Below are positions 45,231 to 60,200 of a stretch of 64,000 nucleotides of DNA, in pieces. The translations under genes and the position numbers were made by a program. Position 1 is the first letter of the stretch. Each line of letters starts with the position of its first letter. This DNA is from Sipunculus nudus (Eukaryota > Annelida > Sipuncula > Golfingiida > Sipunculidae): positions 33,474,027 through 33,538,026 of the forward strand of contig CM049308.1 of the NCBI GenBank assembly GCA_026874595.1. Direction: 5' to 3'. Under the pieces are notes generated by a model, which searched no databases, had not been told where the DNA came from, and worked only from the letters and a program-made list of their open reading frames with translations.

Positions 45231-45801
45231 GGTACTTTAGTTCTCAGTTCCTAATGTACAGTTATCTCTTCAAGGCTGAAGAAATTATATTGCAAGAGAA
45301 GCAAAAGATACAAATATATACTTGGTAGTTACTTTATTTTTTAAAGCCACTCGATGCTTTTGTCCCGTTCGTTTAATGCAGACCATTATCTGCGGATTTT
45401 GTGAAACGATCATTCACATGACGCATGAAAAAAATATCTTTAGATTTAGAAAAGTGTGTCGAAAATTGTATAATTAAGATAGTAGGAAGTTTATTTTTAG
45501 ATTTTCAGAGTTCGTCATGGTACTTTAGTTCTCAGTTCCTAATGTACAGTTATCTCTTCAAGGCTGAAGAAATTATATTGCAAGAGAAGCAAAAGATACA
45601 AATATATACTTGGTAGTTACTTTATTTTTTAAAGCCACTCGATGCTTTTGTCCCGTTCGTTTAATGCAGACCATTATCTGCGGATTTTGTGAAACGATCA
45701 TTCACATGACGCATGAAAAAAATATCTTTAGATTTAGAAAAGTGTGTCGAAAATTGTATAATTAAGATAGTAGGAAGTTTATTTTTAGATTTTCAGAGTT
45801 C
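45226..45801. repeat. perfect 288-bp tandem duplication (two copies)
   Basis: Copy 1 is 45,226-45,513 and copy 2 is 45,514-45,801; no mismatch was seen by eye. Each copy holds the start codon and upstream region of the coiled-coil gene and a minus-strand AATAAA. In copy 2 the duplicated ATG opens only a short frame (MTNSENLKINFLLS-stop), so it is a decoy upstream ORF. It is either a very recent duplication or an assembly artefact. Confidence 0.9.
45778..45783 (-). terminator. likely polyadenylation signal of the CARD gene
   Basis: AATAAA on the minus strand lies about 130 bases past the CARD stop. It falls inside duplication copy 2, with an identical signal in copy 1 at 45,490-45,495. Confidence 0.45.
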
Positions 45802-45913
45802 GATTCCATTTTACAATGCAGCTGCTCTTTAGCTACATGTCTTTTTCGACACAGTATATACATGTTGTACTGAAACGGGGTTTTCGTGTACTTGGGTTTG
45901 CTTTATCTTTACT

Positions 45914-46099
45914 TCACCTTTTCGATTTCGATCGCTTACCCCAGTCAATACTGTCCTGGTCTTCCCTGAGTATGGTAGCAAGGTCTGTTTGACCACATCG
46001 CTCTAGGACAGTGCAGAATCGGGTAAATAAGTCGGAGCCAGTCTGCATCGGAAGTTTGGCAAGTAATACATATATCCTGTTCTCCATATTCGATTCCAT
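45914..46099 (-). CDS. CARD gene exon 2: helices 4-6 and stop
   Basis: The acceptor attacag is directly followed by MESNMENRIYVLLAKL. The exon runs for 61 codons to TGA through a basic tail, GKRSKSKR. Confidence 0.8.
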   Translation of the reverse strand: MESNMENRIYVLLAKLPMQTGSDLFTRFCTVLERCGQTDLATILREDQDSIDWGKRSKSKR

Positions 46100-49000
46100 C
46101 TGTAATACAATACAAATATTCATTAAGAAACTCGAATGGCACTCAGTAGAGCGTATATACTTAAGCTAAACATAAAGAAAACCTATCGGATCCATCCATT
46201 TTCAAAGCCCGCACCCTGGCCCATATCCCATCACTCCACAAGTCCTCTGCGGCAATCAGTTAAATAGTTTTTACGTGTTTTTGTGAGGAGACAAACAGGC
46301 ATAGCTGAAAACATAACCTCCTTGGTTGATATGACACATTATACATTATATTATAAAGATATTCTTAAATACAATAGAATTCATGAACAAATTCTGTTAC
46401 ATTTAAAACACATGATTATAATAATAAAGGAAGGGTATACGGTAACGTATTGTGATTCACTCTTGCCGAGAAGCCGTTCCTCAACGGGGCGCGCGGGTTT
46501 GGAACGGAATGCACCCCCCCCCCCCCCCCCCGTCTTTTTCAACGAAAACAAATTGTGGAAATAGAATATTATGAACTTAATCCTGAAAAGCAGCGCCGGA
46601 TTTTACGTCTGGTGCCGCGCCGTTTACGTTTCCAATGCCCGCTACTTCTACAGTAGATTTATGTATTCCGTGTATATACTAGCACTCCCGTCACTCTTGT
46701 ACTTGCTTTCTTGTACCCAGGTACTGTACCTGATCTTTTCAAGGATACTGTATCGTGCCATTATCAAGAATAAAGACAAGGCCAAAGAACGACCTTGATA
46801 AAGATAAATGTAACGAATAAGGCCCAATATAAGATATTACTCTCTTTTTTCTTATCATTCTTTTTTTAAACTGCTAACAATATCAGATCAGCGAGGTGAA
46901 GTGATCAGTTTGTTTGCCCCGATAAAAGACCAAGTCTAAGTAGAATTTTGAGACAGATTGTCAGCGATATTGTTTCTGTAATCATCAGTTGTTCGCGTTA
47001 GTCGTGAAGGTTTTAATTAAGAAGGCATGCTGTCGTCTGTTGTCCGGCCCAACCACTCCACAATACAATAAAATGACTCTTGGTGGGACTGAACAAATTA
47101 AATTTTTTCTCATATCACAAATACACCTCCTGTGTTTAACAAGGGGAGGTACTTTTCCTTGCATTTGACGGCTGAAAAAAAAACGTGACAAAGAACAAAA
47201 GAATGCTCTAAAAATTGTAGCTTAACCACAAAGTCCGCGCCTACATTCCTGGTGATGTCATGTATAAAGCACCAAACTATTGAAATGGGAAGGTTTTTGA
47301 TTCCCGTCCTTTTCGGACCATATATATATCTTTCAGTAGGATGAAAAATTGAAGTGTCCGCGACGCTCGGGCAAAATATTTGGAGAGTTCCACCTTAATT
47401 TAGAGCGTCCCAAGGGGAGATGATATATGTCAAATTTTGAAGGGTTTTGTAAAAATTTAATCTTTTTCGTACTTTATGTAATCATCATATTATTATATGA
47501 TAAGAAATCGTGTCATTTTTTGCATACATGCTTATAGCGAAATGTATAAGCATCAGTTATCGGTGTTAACACCACTGGCGGGTTCGTTTGAGGTGCCGGT
47601 AATGGTCATTGACTGATACAAGGTTCTAAAGCCAGAAATTCGCGCGTCCCATGTCATCTTTCGCTTGGACCCTCAGAACCGAGCGTCTGAAAGAGATGTC
47701 GAGCGTCATAGACGCTTACCCTCGCGTTCCTGAAAGCCCTGATATATACTATATAACATGGTTAGTCGCTCTCAGATGCAGTATACTGAGTATCACCCTG
47801 ACGTGCCATCAAAGTTTTATGACAGTCTCTACATTAACTTTCATCTTTTGACATAATTTATGCAAATATTTAGTCGTTCCATTATACATAATGTCGTTCC
47901 ATTATTCATAATTTGCACTGAAAATGAATTAAAGACACATGCTGTACCGTCCAAATGTTCAGTGACAAGCACGATTGGTTAATAAGTGCATTGTAATAGA
48001 TGTTTCATCACTTGAAAATACAAAAAGTATTTCATTGATGTATGAGCATATTTTTTTCTCGTCTGAGCCATGACTGATTCTATACGCCGGTGTTCATTAT
48101 ATAGTGTAACTCAAATTTGTGACCATGATATATATGTGTACGTGCGTTGGTGAACTGTATTTGGTTAAGGGTGCCTTTCCATATACATGCGTGCCCCCGC
48201 AAGGGTGCCGCACGGGTGAAATCCCACAGGTGTATTATCTTTGCCCCTTTCCATAGATACGTGCGACCCCCCGCGCGGGTCCCGCATGCCCATCCAGCAG
48301 TGTTCGATTACTGCGGGGGCACGCATGCGGATGCAACCTGCGGTATGTAAGTTGTTGGTATTTGCCCTTGTCTTTAGAAAGGTTAAATGAGCTGACAGTG
48401 CTTTCAGGCTGAATAAAAGAATATAGGAAAAGTTTTCATCGAGATATGGTTCGGAAGCCAGCTCTAGGTAATGTGTGGCAGGAGATAGCCTTCATCTAAG
48501 CCTGGCTGGTGAGATACCCGCCTCAAGCCTTACCTCGCTGGTATAAATGTTTAAACTGAATATTGGATTAAAATATTACAGTAAATTTTAAGAAATTATG
48601 GTTAAAAGTGCACTGGCTTGCGTTTATCACAATGAATGGTTCATCAGCATGCGGGGACCCGCACATATAGAAAGGGTCTCTCCGCATGCGGGGACCCGAA
48701 CGTGTCCCGCACGGACAAATACCCGGATGTAGGGAAAGGTAGCCTACTTTCCTGACTTTGGTCAGGAGTGTTAACATAAGGTTTAAGTAAGGTTTGTATA
48801 ACTTAGGTTTGAACGGGACACAAGCTGACAAACTGCAGGTTTAATGATAGTAATGTGTCTGTATCCATTTACCGCGTGGCTTGATAATGTGAGATAACAT
48901 GTGCATTTTTTTTTATAAATGCGCATCTTGAAACAACAATCCATGTTAACGCCTATGTTAGATCGTCATTCGGTTTTGGTAACAGTTTCATCGACAAGCC

Positions 49001-51249
49001 AATATCACACGTGACTTCTGTTTACCAAGCACTCGACAAACCCTGATCACCAAGTCTTTGCACGGAACAGGGCTGATTCTAATACTTGATGTCGACACTA
49101 GTACATTTTAAGCTTGATTTAGTGATATCAGGTGTACCGATGATGCAGGTGATAATCAAATATATACGAGACCTGGCCAGTAAGTCATCTTGAGATAATA
49201 CCTATAATGTTGTATTTTGGCATCGTCTCATAATCTTGCCTTTAGTCTGTTTTAAAAAAAGTTCTCTCAACACTGATTACCCTCCAAACCCGACTCACCC
49301 CCCCCCCCCACAAATTAAATTAACGCCCTTGACACCGGGTATCTTCAAGTACGCTCATCATGTGCTTGACAAAAACACAAGAGCTCAGTGCAAATTGGAG
49401 CCGGCAATATACATGGGGAAGTAAATTTTTTATTCTCTTGGTGCCGAAGAATGAATCTACAAACATAGTCAAAACGTCAGGTAATGCAATTAACTCCACA
49501 TCTACACATCATATATATGTAATTTGTAACCACAGTTGATTATGCTAAAAAACGCTGACGTAATAACCAAAACATTAAATAATGTATCAATAAAATTTAG
49601 AATTTCTGAAAATAAAACATATGCATGTGTGTTAAAATGCAGAACAGTTGCTGATAGCTTAAATATTTAAACGGACAATATACGTCGGTCTAATATGCTC
49701 AGACAAACAACCTTCACACATAGGCATGCATGTACTCCAAGGGTCAAATGGACTAATTTACAACAGAACGCCGTTAACTCGATGAATATTCATGGGAGTT
49801 AGGGCTGTATTTATGTAAACCATTCCACGGACAGCATTATCCAAAAACTCATTACACATAACAAAATGCCGAGTACAACTAAGTTCATAACCCTGACGTT
49901 TTTATTGGACGAGTACAAGAAGGAATCTATCATAAGTATGTAAAAAGTAACTTAATTCTCTGACTCTGACCCAACCGCGGTTAATCATACAAATTAATAA
50001 CTGCTGGGCAAATAGAGTATGAGTCAAATATATTTAACATGCACTGAAGATTGATTTGGCCTCTGTGCCTGAAGTCTTTTATACATAGGCATGCCCGGTG
50101 TAAAGGTTTCAGGTTATCCCCCATTTCAGTTTACCCCCCCCCCCCCTTATCTAAGACCGATTTCAGATTACCCCTATGGGTAGTCTTAAATTAATGTTAG
50201 GTTGCACTCGCCCGCACTGTTTAGATTACCCTCTCGCTGATTTAAATAAATGATGAATTCTTATACTTATAACTCATAGTGTATTATCTAAATAAACCAT
50301 GTATAAGATACGAGATTTAAAAAATGGCATAAATCAATCAAAAATAAATTACCGCAAAATATTAATAATATTGTTAATTATATTTATATTGACTCATATT
50401 ATACTTTACCAAATTGCATGACACTTTACGGGGTAATATAAGATACAGAAAGGTTCAAAATAATATGGAAAATCAAGAAGAAAGAAATTACATGATTCTT
50501 TTAATAAATAAACATAAAGAAACAACTGTTTTGAAGGGGTAATTTGAAATCGTAGGGGTCATCTGAAATCGATTTGAAGTCACCCCCGGGGCTAATTTGA
50601 AATCGATTTGAAGTAACCCCGGCCCATGGCTATTCTGATATCGATTTCAGATTACCCCCGTTAAACTGAAGCATGGACAATCTTAATTCGCCACACCGGG
50701 CCACAATAAAGTTGCAACCACATTTGTTGTAACCAGGGTCTGTACACTTGGGGTGATCAATGATTGAATATGGCTTTATTTATTGAGGTAATGCAGTGAC
50801 GAGCTTGACCCATGAGGGCTCGTTATTGCAGAGGTCCAAACAAGTTATTCCTTTTGGTGATATACTTGTTTCGGTGCCTAAGGCTATGCGCTGATCCTAA
50901 TGACATCTAAGTGCTATACTCTGAATGTACTGGTCAGGAACTTTGAATGTTAGTGACAAATGGAAGGCCAACAGCAACACAATAACGGCCCATTGTAAGC
51001 TGGCGGCCCAAAGGCTATATTTTCAAAGGGTGTCCAGACTAAACATAAGGCTATACATGGTACACAAATGCAACCTATAGTTGTTGCTGATTTGTGGCTC
51101 TCTCTACCATTCACCTGATGATCGGGTCGCATCCCGTGAAACAGACTGTTGTGAATTAACAGTGTTGTTTTTCTTCAGAGTTATACCGCTCTGGCCTAGT
51201 CTGTAGGCCATAGAGCACTTTACATCGGAGGGTAACACTACCTTCTATA

Positions 51250-51299
<50 letters not shown>

Positions 51300-54200
51300 T
51301 GCGGGACATTCCCACATTTTATATTTGATCATGAACGCCGAGCCCCGAATGCTTTTTGAATTCTCTTTGATACTTTGCTATCTAAAGTAACCTTGCCCGT
51401 GTGAAATTTTTTAACATCTCCGTTGCACCAACTGATCTAAATCAAGTTTTCCCTCTTCCTCGAATTAGTTAGCTATTTAACTTTACGCATGCTCACTTGT
51501 ACCAAAGAGGGATTTTTTCTATACCTTCTATTTTATATTTTCAATGTGTATCAGAATAAACGATGTCGTTCACCTTACGTGCATTATATAGCCCGAGAGA
51601 CAATATGTTTTTAAATGTTGGACATATAAAACATACCGACGACATCGGTATGGTATTTATATAAGAATCGAGATGTATCGGTGCACAGTCGCTTGAATCC
51701 TTATTTTAGGAGAAAAAAAAAAGGTGGAGCGTAGGACAACTCTTTTGTGATATTCATGCACGCATTCTCCGTACCGGTACGAACAAAGAAACGACCATAT
51801 TCTCATTTAGTGCACAGTTTCGTCCATTTCTCGATAAAATCATACTCAAAAATAGGAATTCAAGTGACTATAATGCATAAGTGCACTGTTAAAGTCCTAG
51901 ATTTAATAATATAATCAGTTTAATATGCTAACGGTAATTTATTTCAAAGATTATCTGTTTATAACATGGTTAATATATTTTTGGATAGCATTTCATGAAT
52001 AAAAAAATCCGAAAGAGTATCCAATATCTAGCACATTTTTTTTTTATATTAATCCCCTGTGGTTGGCGCCATTTCGCCAGAGGCAAAGCGTCAAACATGC
52101 GTTAATCCATGCTTGTGGGATTACGTCGCGGGGCTTACATTAGATGATCTCGCACGTGGACATAACGTTGCTACAATAATGCACTGGAAACCTTGGCCGA
52201 GGAGACGTTTCTACTTACTGATAAAACAGATTTATTTAAGGTATACTTGGGCTACTGGCAACCCTTCTTAGCTGCCGGGCAACGCCAACAGTGGTGGTTG
52301 TCAGTAATTACTTATTTACCGTAAGTAAACCCAAGAAGGTACGCGAGGTCGATAATGTGTGTGGTAGCTTTTTGTACTTTTATGTAAATAAATACGGTAA
52401 ATTATGTAAATAATATTTAGAACAAATGAGAGCATATAAGATTTATTTGGCTTTACCGTGTGGGATTCCAGCTGAAGATTTGTTCAGCCGGGAATAGTTT
52501 ACCATAATTATTAGATTTTCTTTTTCGTTTCACCACGTAGGTCTGCTTACAGAAGATTAAGTGCTACAAGTGTTTATAAATCCACGTATTTATTTTATAA
52601 TTGAATGATATTAACCTTTTCTGTCTAGGCTTTTCAGTATAATCTTAAGAAGGAAATCATTGAATACTTCATATAAATAACGGCCTGTCTCTTCTCTCGT
52701 GACTTACATAAACACCAAAATGACGAGTCTTTTACGGTTTGACCTTTTTACATCGTTTGGCAACTTCTGTGTGAATAGATGGAACAAAGAGCTGTCCATG
52801 ACAATGTACTGAAAAAAAGGGTTCAGCACTACATCATGCAGGAAGGAACTGTAATTTCATATAGATTTTGACTAAGCTTAATACATGTACATGCACACCG
52901 GAAGCAAGAGTGTCGTCTGCTAATTCCCCGCATTGATTTCCGTGGCTTTGTTTGAACTAATACCTTGCTTCAATAAGCTGGACTGCGGCTGCACCTAAAA
53001 CTTAAGAGTCCATACCAATGATTTCTTGAATTGTCCAACGATCTGCCCGAAATAAGACCTGATGTCGATTGAATAGCAAACAGGTGTTGAGTAATGTGCT
53101 CCTGCTGTCTATATCAGTATCGTGTATGTTAGCATGTGATTACTTTATTATACTCACGCACTGCTGGCCGGTACAAACATGTTCAATATATACGTCGGAT
53201 CATACTTTATCAACAGAGAGAGAGAGAGAGAGAGAGAGAGTTATACCAAGATATACTTACATATATAATGTGCGATCTGATTCAAGATTCAGATGTTGGC
53301 AGACATCTTTTTATGAGACGTTTGTAACATCATGTTTAATGGAGGCGTTAAGAGGGCGTGACATTTTACATAAAACATTTATTATCACATATTTAAGATA
53401 CACATAACACTGTAACAAATAATGAAATAAATATAAGTTTTACTGTCCGTAATTGTATCCGCCAAAACGAAGTTGATGTTTTTGACCGGGTTCCGCCGCC
53501 GCGTTCGTTTCTGGAGAATCTCTCTGAGACTACTAGACGGATTTTTTCCGAAACTTACACCAGTTATCGGGTCACCTGTGAACTGGTGCCTAACCAATTT
53601 GCATTGACCTCTGACCTTTCCTCTCTGCCCAGCGTCCATTTGTGCGTCAGTTTCCACACATAAACCGACATATCTCGGGAATGGTTTGACCGATCAGGAA
53701 AAACATTTTTGAACAAATGTAGCCCTTGGATAGCTTTATAACATACACAAGAAATGGTGGCGCCACCTGCAACCATGTTGGCACAGTGTCCATCTGTTCG
53801 TCTGCCTTGGGTTAAAATCAATCATATCTCTGCCGTGGTTTGACTAATTCACCTGAAATTCGGCATGCGTATACATCCTGGATAGCTTACTTGATTTTAT
53901 GACAGGTGACGCCAACTACATTCACGTTTACGCTGCAGACATCCAAGCTCATATCTCGGGTACCGTTTGACCGATTGGGCCAAAATTTTGCATGTGCATA
54001 TATCTCACATAGCTCTTTATCATACGCAAAACTGGTGTCGCCACCTGCAGCCATTTTTGCACAGCATTCGTCTGTTTGTCTGCCGTGGAATAAAATCACT
54101 CATATCTCGGCATTGGTTTGACATATCTGCCTAAAATTTTGCAGGTTTATACATCCTGAATAGCTGTCTTGATTTTATGACAGGTGGCGCCATCTACATT

Positions 54201-57200
54201 CTAGTTTACGCTGCAGACATCCAAGCTCATATCTCGGGAACCTTTTGACCGATTTGGCCAAAGTTTTGCATGTGTATAGATCTCATAAAGATCTCTTTAT
54301 CATCGCAAAACTGGTGGCGCCACCTGCAACCATTTTTGTACAGCGTCCGTCTGTTTGTCTGCCCTGGGGTAAAATCACTCATATACATGTAGTGGTTTGA
54401 CTTATCTGCCTTAAATTTTGCATATGTATACAACATGGATAGCTTTATGGATGTTGTGGTAGGTGGCGTAAAATACATACACATATCGGCTGCAGACATC
54501 CATGCTAATATGCAACACTTCACTCTATTTCCCCTTGACACTCATTCCATGCCTCACTTCCCCCATTCCACTCTGATTTTGGCGGATACACGTAGTCGCT
54601 TGTCAATTACCCGTATTCTAGTTTTATGAGGGATATTCCGTCCGATAAAGTAGGATAAGTCTAAACCTTCGTCATGCTGTAATTGTATATCAGATGGACA
54701 TGAACCTTTAAATCTTCTGTTCTGCTACCATGACAACCCTATCTACATTAAACATTTAATGGTTCTTATCCTTATTCCCTGACCCATAGTAAACTATATA
54801 ATGGAATATATATATATATCAACTGGGTAAATATCAACAAGAAGTACTGACTGCAGTGAAATGGCTGGGCCTGTTTTGTTATTGACAATAGCTACCCCAG
54901 TTGTTGACACCAGTTCCGCGTAAAGAATCTCACTTTGTTGTTATAGCTATCAAGACAAACTACAGTGAACACTTACCGAGGCACACAAAGTACGCAGTTC
55001 AGCACAAAGTTTGCTAAGTCTTTTCACATGTTGACAAGATAAAGACACATCCCCTCAGGCAATTTATCAGGAATGTTTCTCCTGATTCGCCCACACCCCT
55101 CAATGTCGTCCCACAACGAAGACCACACTGGTATACCAAACACTGACACTACAATCCTGCAACTTCATGGTAATAGTTTATTACTGTTTGCCGTAATTGA
55201 ATATTTAACCCCTCCCCCCCCCCCCCCCCATGCATTTGACCACTTTCTCAGTTTAGTTCGACCGTCCCCGCGCCATGATAGCCATGAAGTTTCATGTATA
55301 AATCACGTAACCATTAATTAACTTTAAATCATAACGTTCAGAACAAAAACAAACTATTTTGGTTTTAGTTTTGTCCGGTCCGCGTCAACTTGACACTGTC
55401 CTGATGGACGCCATTGAAATGGACCTCGACAGATGAACGTCTTGGACACTATCAAAATTGACGCTTTTCATCATTTGGACGCCAGATAAAGTTATACGTT
55501 ACAATAAGTGCTAATACATGTGTTAGTTTCTGATGATATCCCTCCTAAATGATAACGAAGGCGGCTTTCAAATTAATGTAATTTTGTTATTTTTAACGCA
55601 GAAAGCGATTATTGCTGACGGTTTTGTTTAAAGAGACATAATCAGGAGCTATATTATGCCTACCCTTTCACACTATCAGTTCAGTTTTTTTTTTATACAA
55701 ACGTTTCGGGGCAAAACCATCCCAACACACAGTCTCAGTACCTCGCATACGGCTGCTAAACACCTTGTTATTGCTCTTCGTGTTTGTAAACACATTGCGC
55801 GTGTGTCTGTTTACCATACCAAGTCCGCCATATCGGAGGTCCGATTGTGAGCCGCAAAAGCGATGTTTTAGCCACTGGGAACATGTATTATATTTTTTTG
55901 GGCCAAGTCATCAAGGGCATCTCCTGATTAACACGTATTGTGGCCCGGCGATGCACGGGCTGTGTTTATGTTTACACCTGCGATCGCGCCGGATCCACTG
56001 TTTTTAACACTCTTTTATAGGAGTAAGAAAACGCTTTCAGAGCCATATTTTGCCAGGTATAAATTTATGCGAAAGGGCACAAGCTATTTTTAGTGTTTTT
56101 TTTTTAAATGCTTTAAAGGTGATTGGGCCCCTTTAATAAGTTATCTTCTTGTTGATTTGTCCTCCAGGCAGCTGTGATTTGCAAGCAGTTGCTGGGCCTT
56201 GACTGGTATCTTCATATTACAATAAATTAAGCATAAAAGTACTTTTTTAACAGCGTTCAGCGTGATATACCCCGACATAATTACTGGAAGGAATTTCAAC
56301 CCTTGACAAAGGCATGTTTCAGTCAGCACTTGATCATCCATCATTCAGTTGTTATAGACTGAACGCTGGCAGTGCACTTCGGGATAATTGCAAATGTGGG
56401 GCTGCAACCAGTCTACGGAAAGGTCAGTATTGTGTACTAAAGGTGAAGAGCTGCTACTGCGTCGGTTATAATGTATAAAATTACTGGTGTTGACGAGTCA
56501 ATACGAGTGTCTGAAAGCAACAGCGGGTGACAGCGATGGCTATCAATCCGTGGGCCAAAGACAACACAGATCGTAAGCGCTGGCGGGGTGTATACAAACA
56601 CTGAATAGAGGTTGCCTCCCGACATGTAAGCGATCCAAGGAGATTGGGGATGACCCTTAGTTCACAACTTTGGTTATAGGGTTAATCATATTGAGCAAAT
56701 CCACTTAAAATCAACACACGAACATAAAGGCAGGAATCCTTAAAGGCATCGCACCGAAATGACCCCAGGGTTTATATAAAGGTTGACCCGTAATGGTGTA
56801 TGTGCGACGTCCATGCAGGTACAGTACACTAACGGGGAAGATGCAAATAAGCACTGGTAATATGATGAGACATGAGTACACAAATTAACTTGTATACCAA
56901 CATATCTTTTTGCGGTCGTAGAGAGGTCTCTGTCCGTTCTTAAGAGCTTCAACCGGTCCCGGGTACGTCGGACAAAGAGGAAGAAAACAAAGGTGTTTGG
57001 ACAAGGTATGGATGATGTTATAATATATACTCAGTACATCGGCCGCAGCCGGTAGCGTGTTTGAGTATGCTAGACACGTGTGTAGGGCCAACAGGTATAA
57101 ATCTAAAGGCTGAATTTAATAACACCTCAGGTCTTAATTTGTTAAATCGAGTGTTAAGCATATTCAAACTCATCCCATGGGTATTAGATATACTGGGAAT

Positions 57201-60200
57201 GTAAGTTTTTACATTAATTAGATTTGTACTTTTTAAAGTCCGAAAAAAAACTGCAGTTATTGCTATAGTACTATAATCTAAAAGGGACCGGGATAAAAAA
57301 ACGGACCATTGTAAATGTGAGTGATAATAAAAAGTAAGAGAAGTACATAATCAACTTTTTATATTTCAGAGAGTTCACTTTATAACACAAATATCCGTAT
57401 TTTCTTTACATTATAGTGATGGCAATCAAAAACTAAAACGATTTAGAAAAAAATTTCGATCATTATAACTGATTTTTTATTTAATTATATAGTTCTAATC
57501 TTATTTATGGAATCTTCACGACTGCAATAACATTTTGGACCGCCCACTGAAAAACACAGAGCAGAAACTGAAACAAGTGCATAGCCTGCCCATGGTGTCA
57601 AGCGAGTGCGGCCAAGCAGTTTTGTCACGCTGCTATCCGCTTGTCTCCATGAAACATTCGGGCGCTGAGTGAAAAAAAGCCAGGAATTCCCCAGCCTTCC
57701 CATAGCCTAGTCTGCCCCGTACATATGTAATAATTTTTGTTAAGCGATAATAAGTCTTGGTTTTTGCTCAAACTAAAACACATAATTTATCAGACTGGAT
57801 ATTATGAGGTCATAAATACCCATGTTGTACTGAATTTCTCACTATCAGGGGCACACAACAAACGAGATCTAAAGGAACCATTATAGAAATCATTGTAATT
57901 TAGTTTACAGTTTTACCGTCACATTTATGAAGGTCGTGAAGACAAATTATACGTGAACAAGCATTTAGAAACAGCCACTGGGTCCGGAAGGGAGAGAAAA
58001 GGTTCATTGTAGTATAGACAGGAAGTTAGAATTAAGCAATCCAAACACCATGGAATCGAATATGAATGATTTTCTGCAAAATAAAAAGGCAACAACTGCT
58101 GAATACATAGACATGTATGTTTTGTCTGTATAGTTAAGTGATTATATTTGGCCATTAGATTTTTCCATTATGCCAAGAATTTTTGTCGCAGGAGTCATCG
58201 CGGTCGATTCATTACAGCGCAGTCAATGACCTATTTATGATGTTGATTCATGCGACAAAAAAAACCGCATGGGGTACTTACAGTAGGTGCGGGAGCCATT
58301 GTTCAAATAAGGCAAGTGTTTCCCCGGTAATTATTAATGCACTGTTACGGATCAATACATTTTACCTGGTACAATCAATACAGTTGTCTGCGTGTGATCA
58401 GGGTATTATGTAAACAAAGGAGCCTTTTTCCTTTTTGTCCGGAGCCTCATTTGAATTAAATTCTGAACAGTTGAGACCCCAATCAGCACTGACAACCATA
58501 ATATTACGCTAATTGCTGCCAGATCAATGAAAAACATTTAGTTATGAGCTCAGGTTAACTGAATTATAATATTGTTAATATTTCCAAGGCTGTACAATGA
58601 TTAAATGATACAAGTCTATTGTATCCACATGTGTCGGGGAAAATCAGACACTCAGCGTGCTTTTTAATTGTATATGTCAACATATCTATGATAGAAAATG
58701 TTGAAACCTCCATGCTATAGGCCATGCTGGACCGGCCTTGAGGCGGCTAGTCTTGTTAGACCAATTATTCTTCCGGCACCGTACATATATCGTACCCTAA
58801 CATGATAATAGTTGCTATATTATAATATATGTTAACTGCTACTCAGTAGTAGTAAAGTACAGGTGTGTGAAGACATGCAAGCCCCATATGTCTTAAATAA
58901 GATATAACTTTACGTGTCACACATTTCATTAGTTTAAAAATCGAGCAATGTGTACTTACACCTTAAGAAGTAGAATCTTTTTTAAACATCCTAGTTCTTT
59001 TTTTTTACGCATTAATTCTTGGAAAGAGAAAGCATACACATTGGGACTTGTGTTTATATCATACACGTGGTTATAAACCGGAGGACTTGAATATTTCATG
59101 AATGACAAACGGAAAGGTATTTACTCGTTTATTCTGTGTAAAAAAGAAGAGTCCAAATGACAATTACTGTGTCATAGTTATAACTGAAAGTATTGACACT
59201 GTGGCGCTGGGGAGTGGCTATTGTGTTCTCATAATGCTTAAGCGAATCGGTACATACGGTCGTAATATCTTCAAGCGGCATGAACTCACTCTAAAGTTAT
59301 TTGAATTTCATTATTTCGCGATGAAAAAAAATGTATAAATAGTAGTTGGCTCTAGTGTTAGATTTTTTGGGGTTTTTTTGCAGCTACAATCAAGTATAAT
59401 GCTGGCTTGCCGGATCAACCGTACTCTCCTATGCTCTGGGACACGACATTATTGCACATGTTACACCCGTATGAGGGATCTATGTGTTTCAACATTTTGG
59501 CTGATCCAGTATGGTTATTACGTTTAGAAATGCGCCCACCCGAGTGCTATTCTAGTGAGGAAAAAAAAATATAAGGTATGGTTCCCTGGCACTTTTTTTT
59601 CAGAAATCAGTGCGGGCGGGCGGTATTTTATTTTTAACCTTTTTTTGGATGTTTCGATAAAAATGTCATATGATCAGGGGAAAGCATGAAAATAACAATT
59701 TTTTTGCTAAACACTACATAAATTGTATTATTTATCTTCGTGAAAGATAAAAATCAAAATAAAATTTTTTGATGCGGGGTGTTAAAATTGACGCGGGCGG
59801 TGCCTGAGAACCATACCTTTTTTTTTTGCCTGATCTATGCATAAGAGCCGCAGAGTCTGCCAAGACTTCGGACTTGGTAACGTGGTCTTTTGCTGGTTTA
59901 AATAACCTGATTATGGGGATGATTGAAGTTCCCGCATTCAATCCCTCTTCTGGCACCATGTTAAAATATCACAAAGTGAAGTTTCAATGCACTTGAATTC
60001 AATATTTGGAACGAGGTTTGCTAGCAAGTAGTGCTTTAAAAGACGTATGCCGTTTAGACTGGTTCATGGTATGGCCATTTGTATCATTGCGTTAACATAG
60101 TACCTGCCGTTTAGACTGGTCCATGATATTGCCATTTGTATCATTGCATTGACACAGTACCTGCCAGGACTGTGTATCACTCCTCAGCCCTTTTCTCAAA

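Noticed and set aside
56141-56344. 67-codon minus-strand frame with a fairly natural amino-acid mix
   Set aside because: It has no splice context, domain or neighbour; it may be a worn transposon piece, but this cannot be shown.
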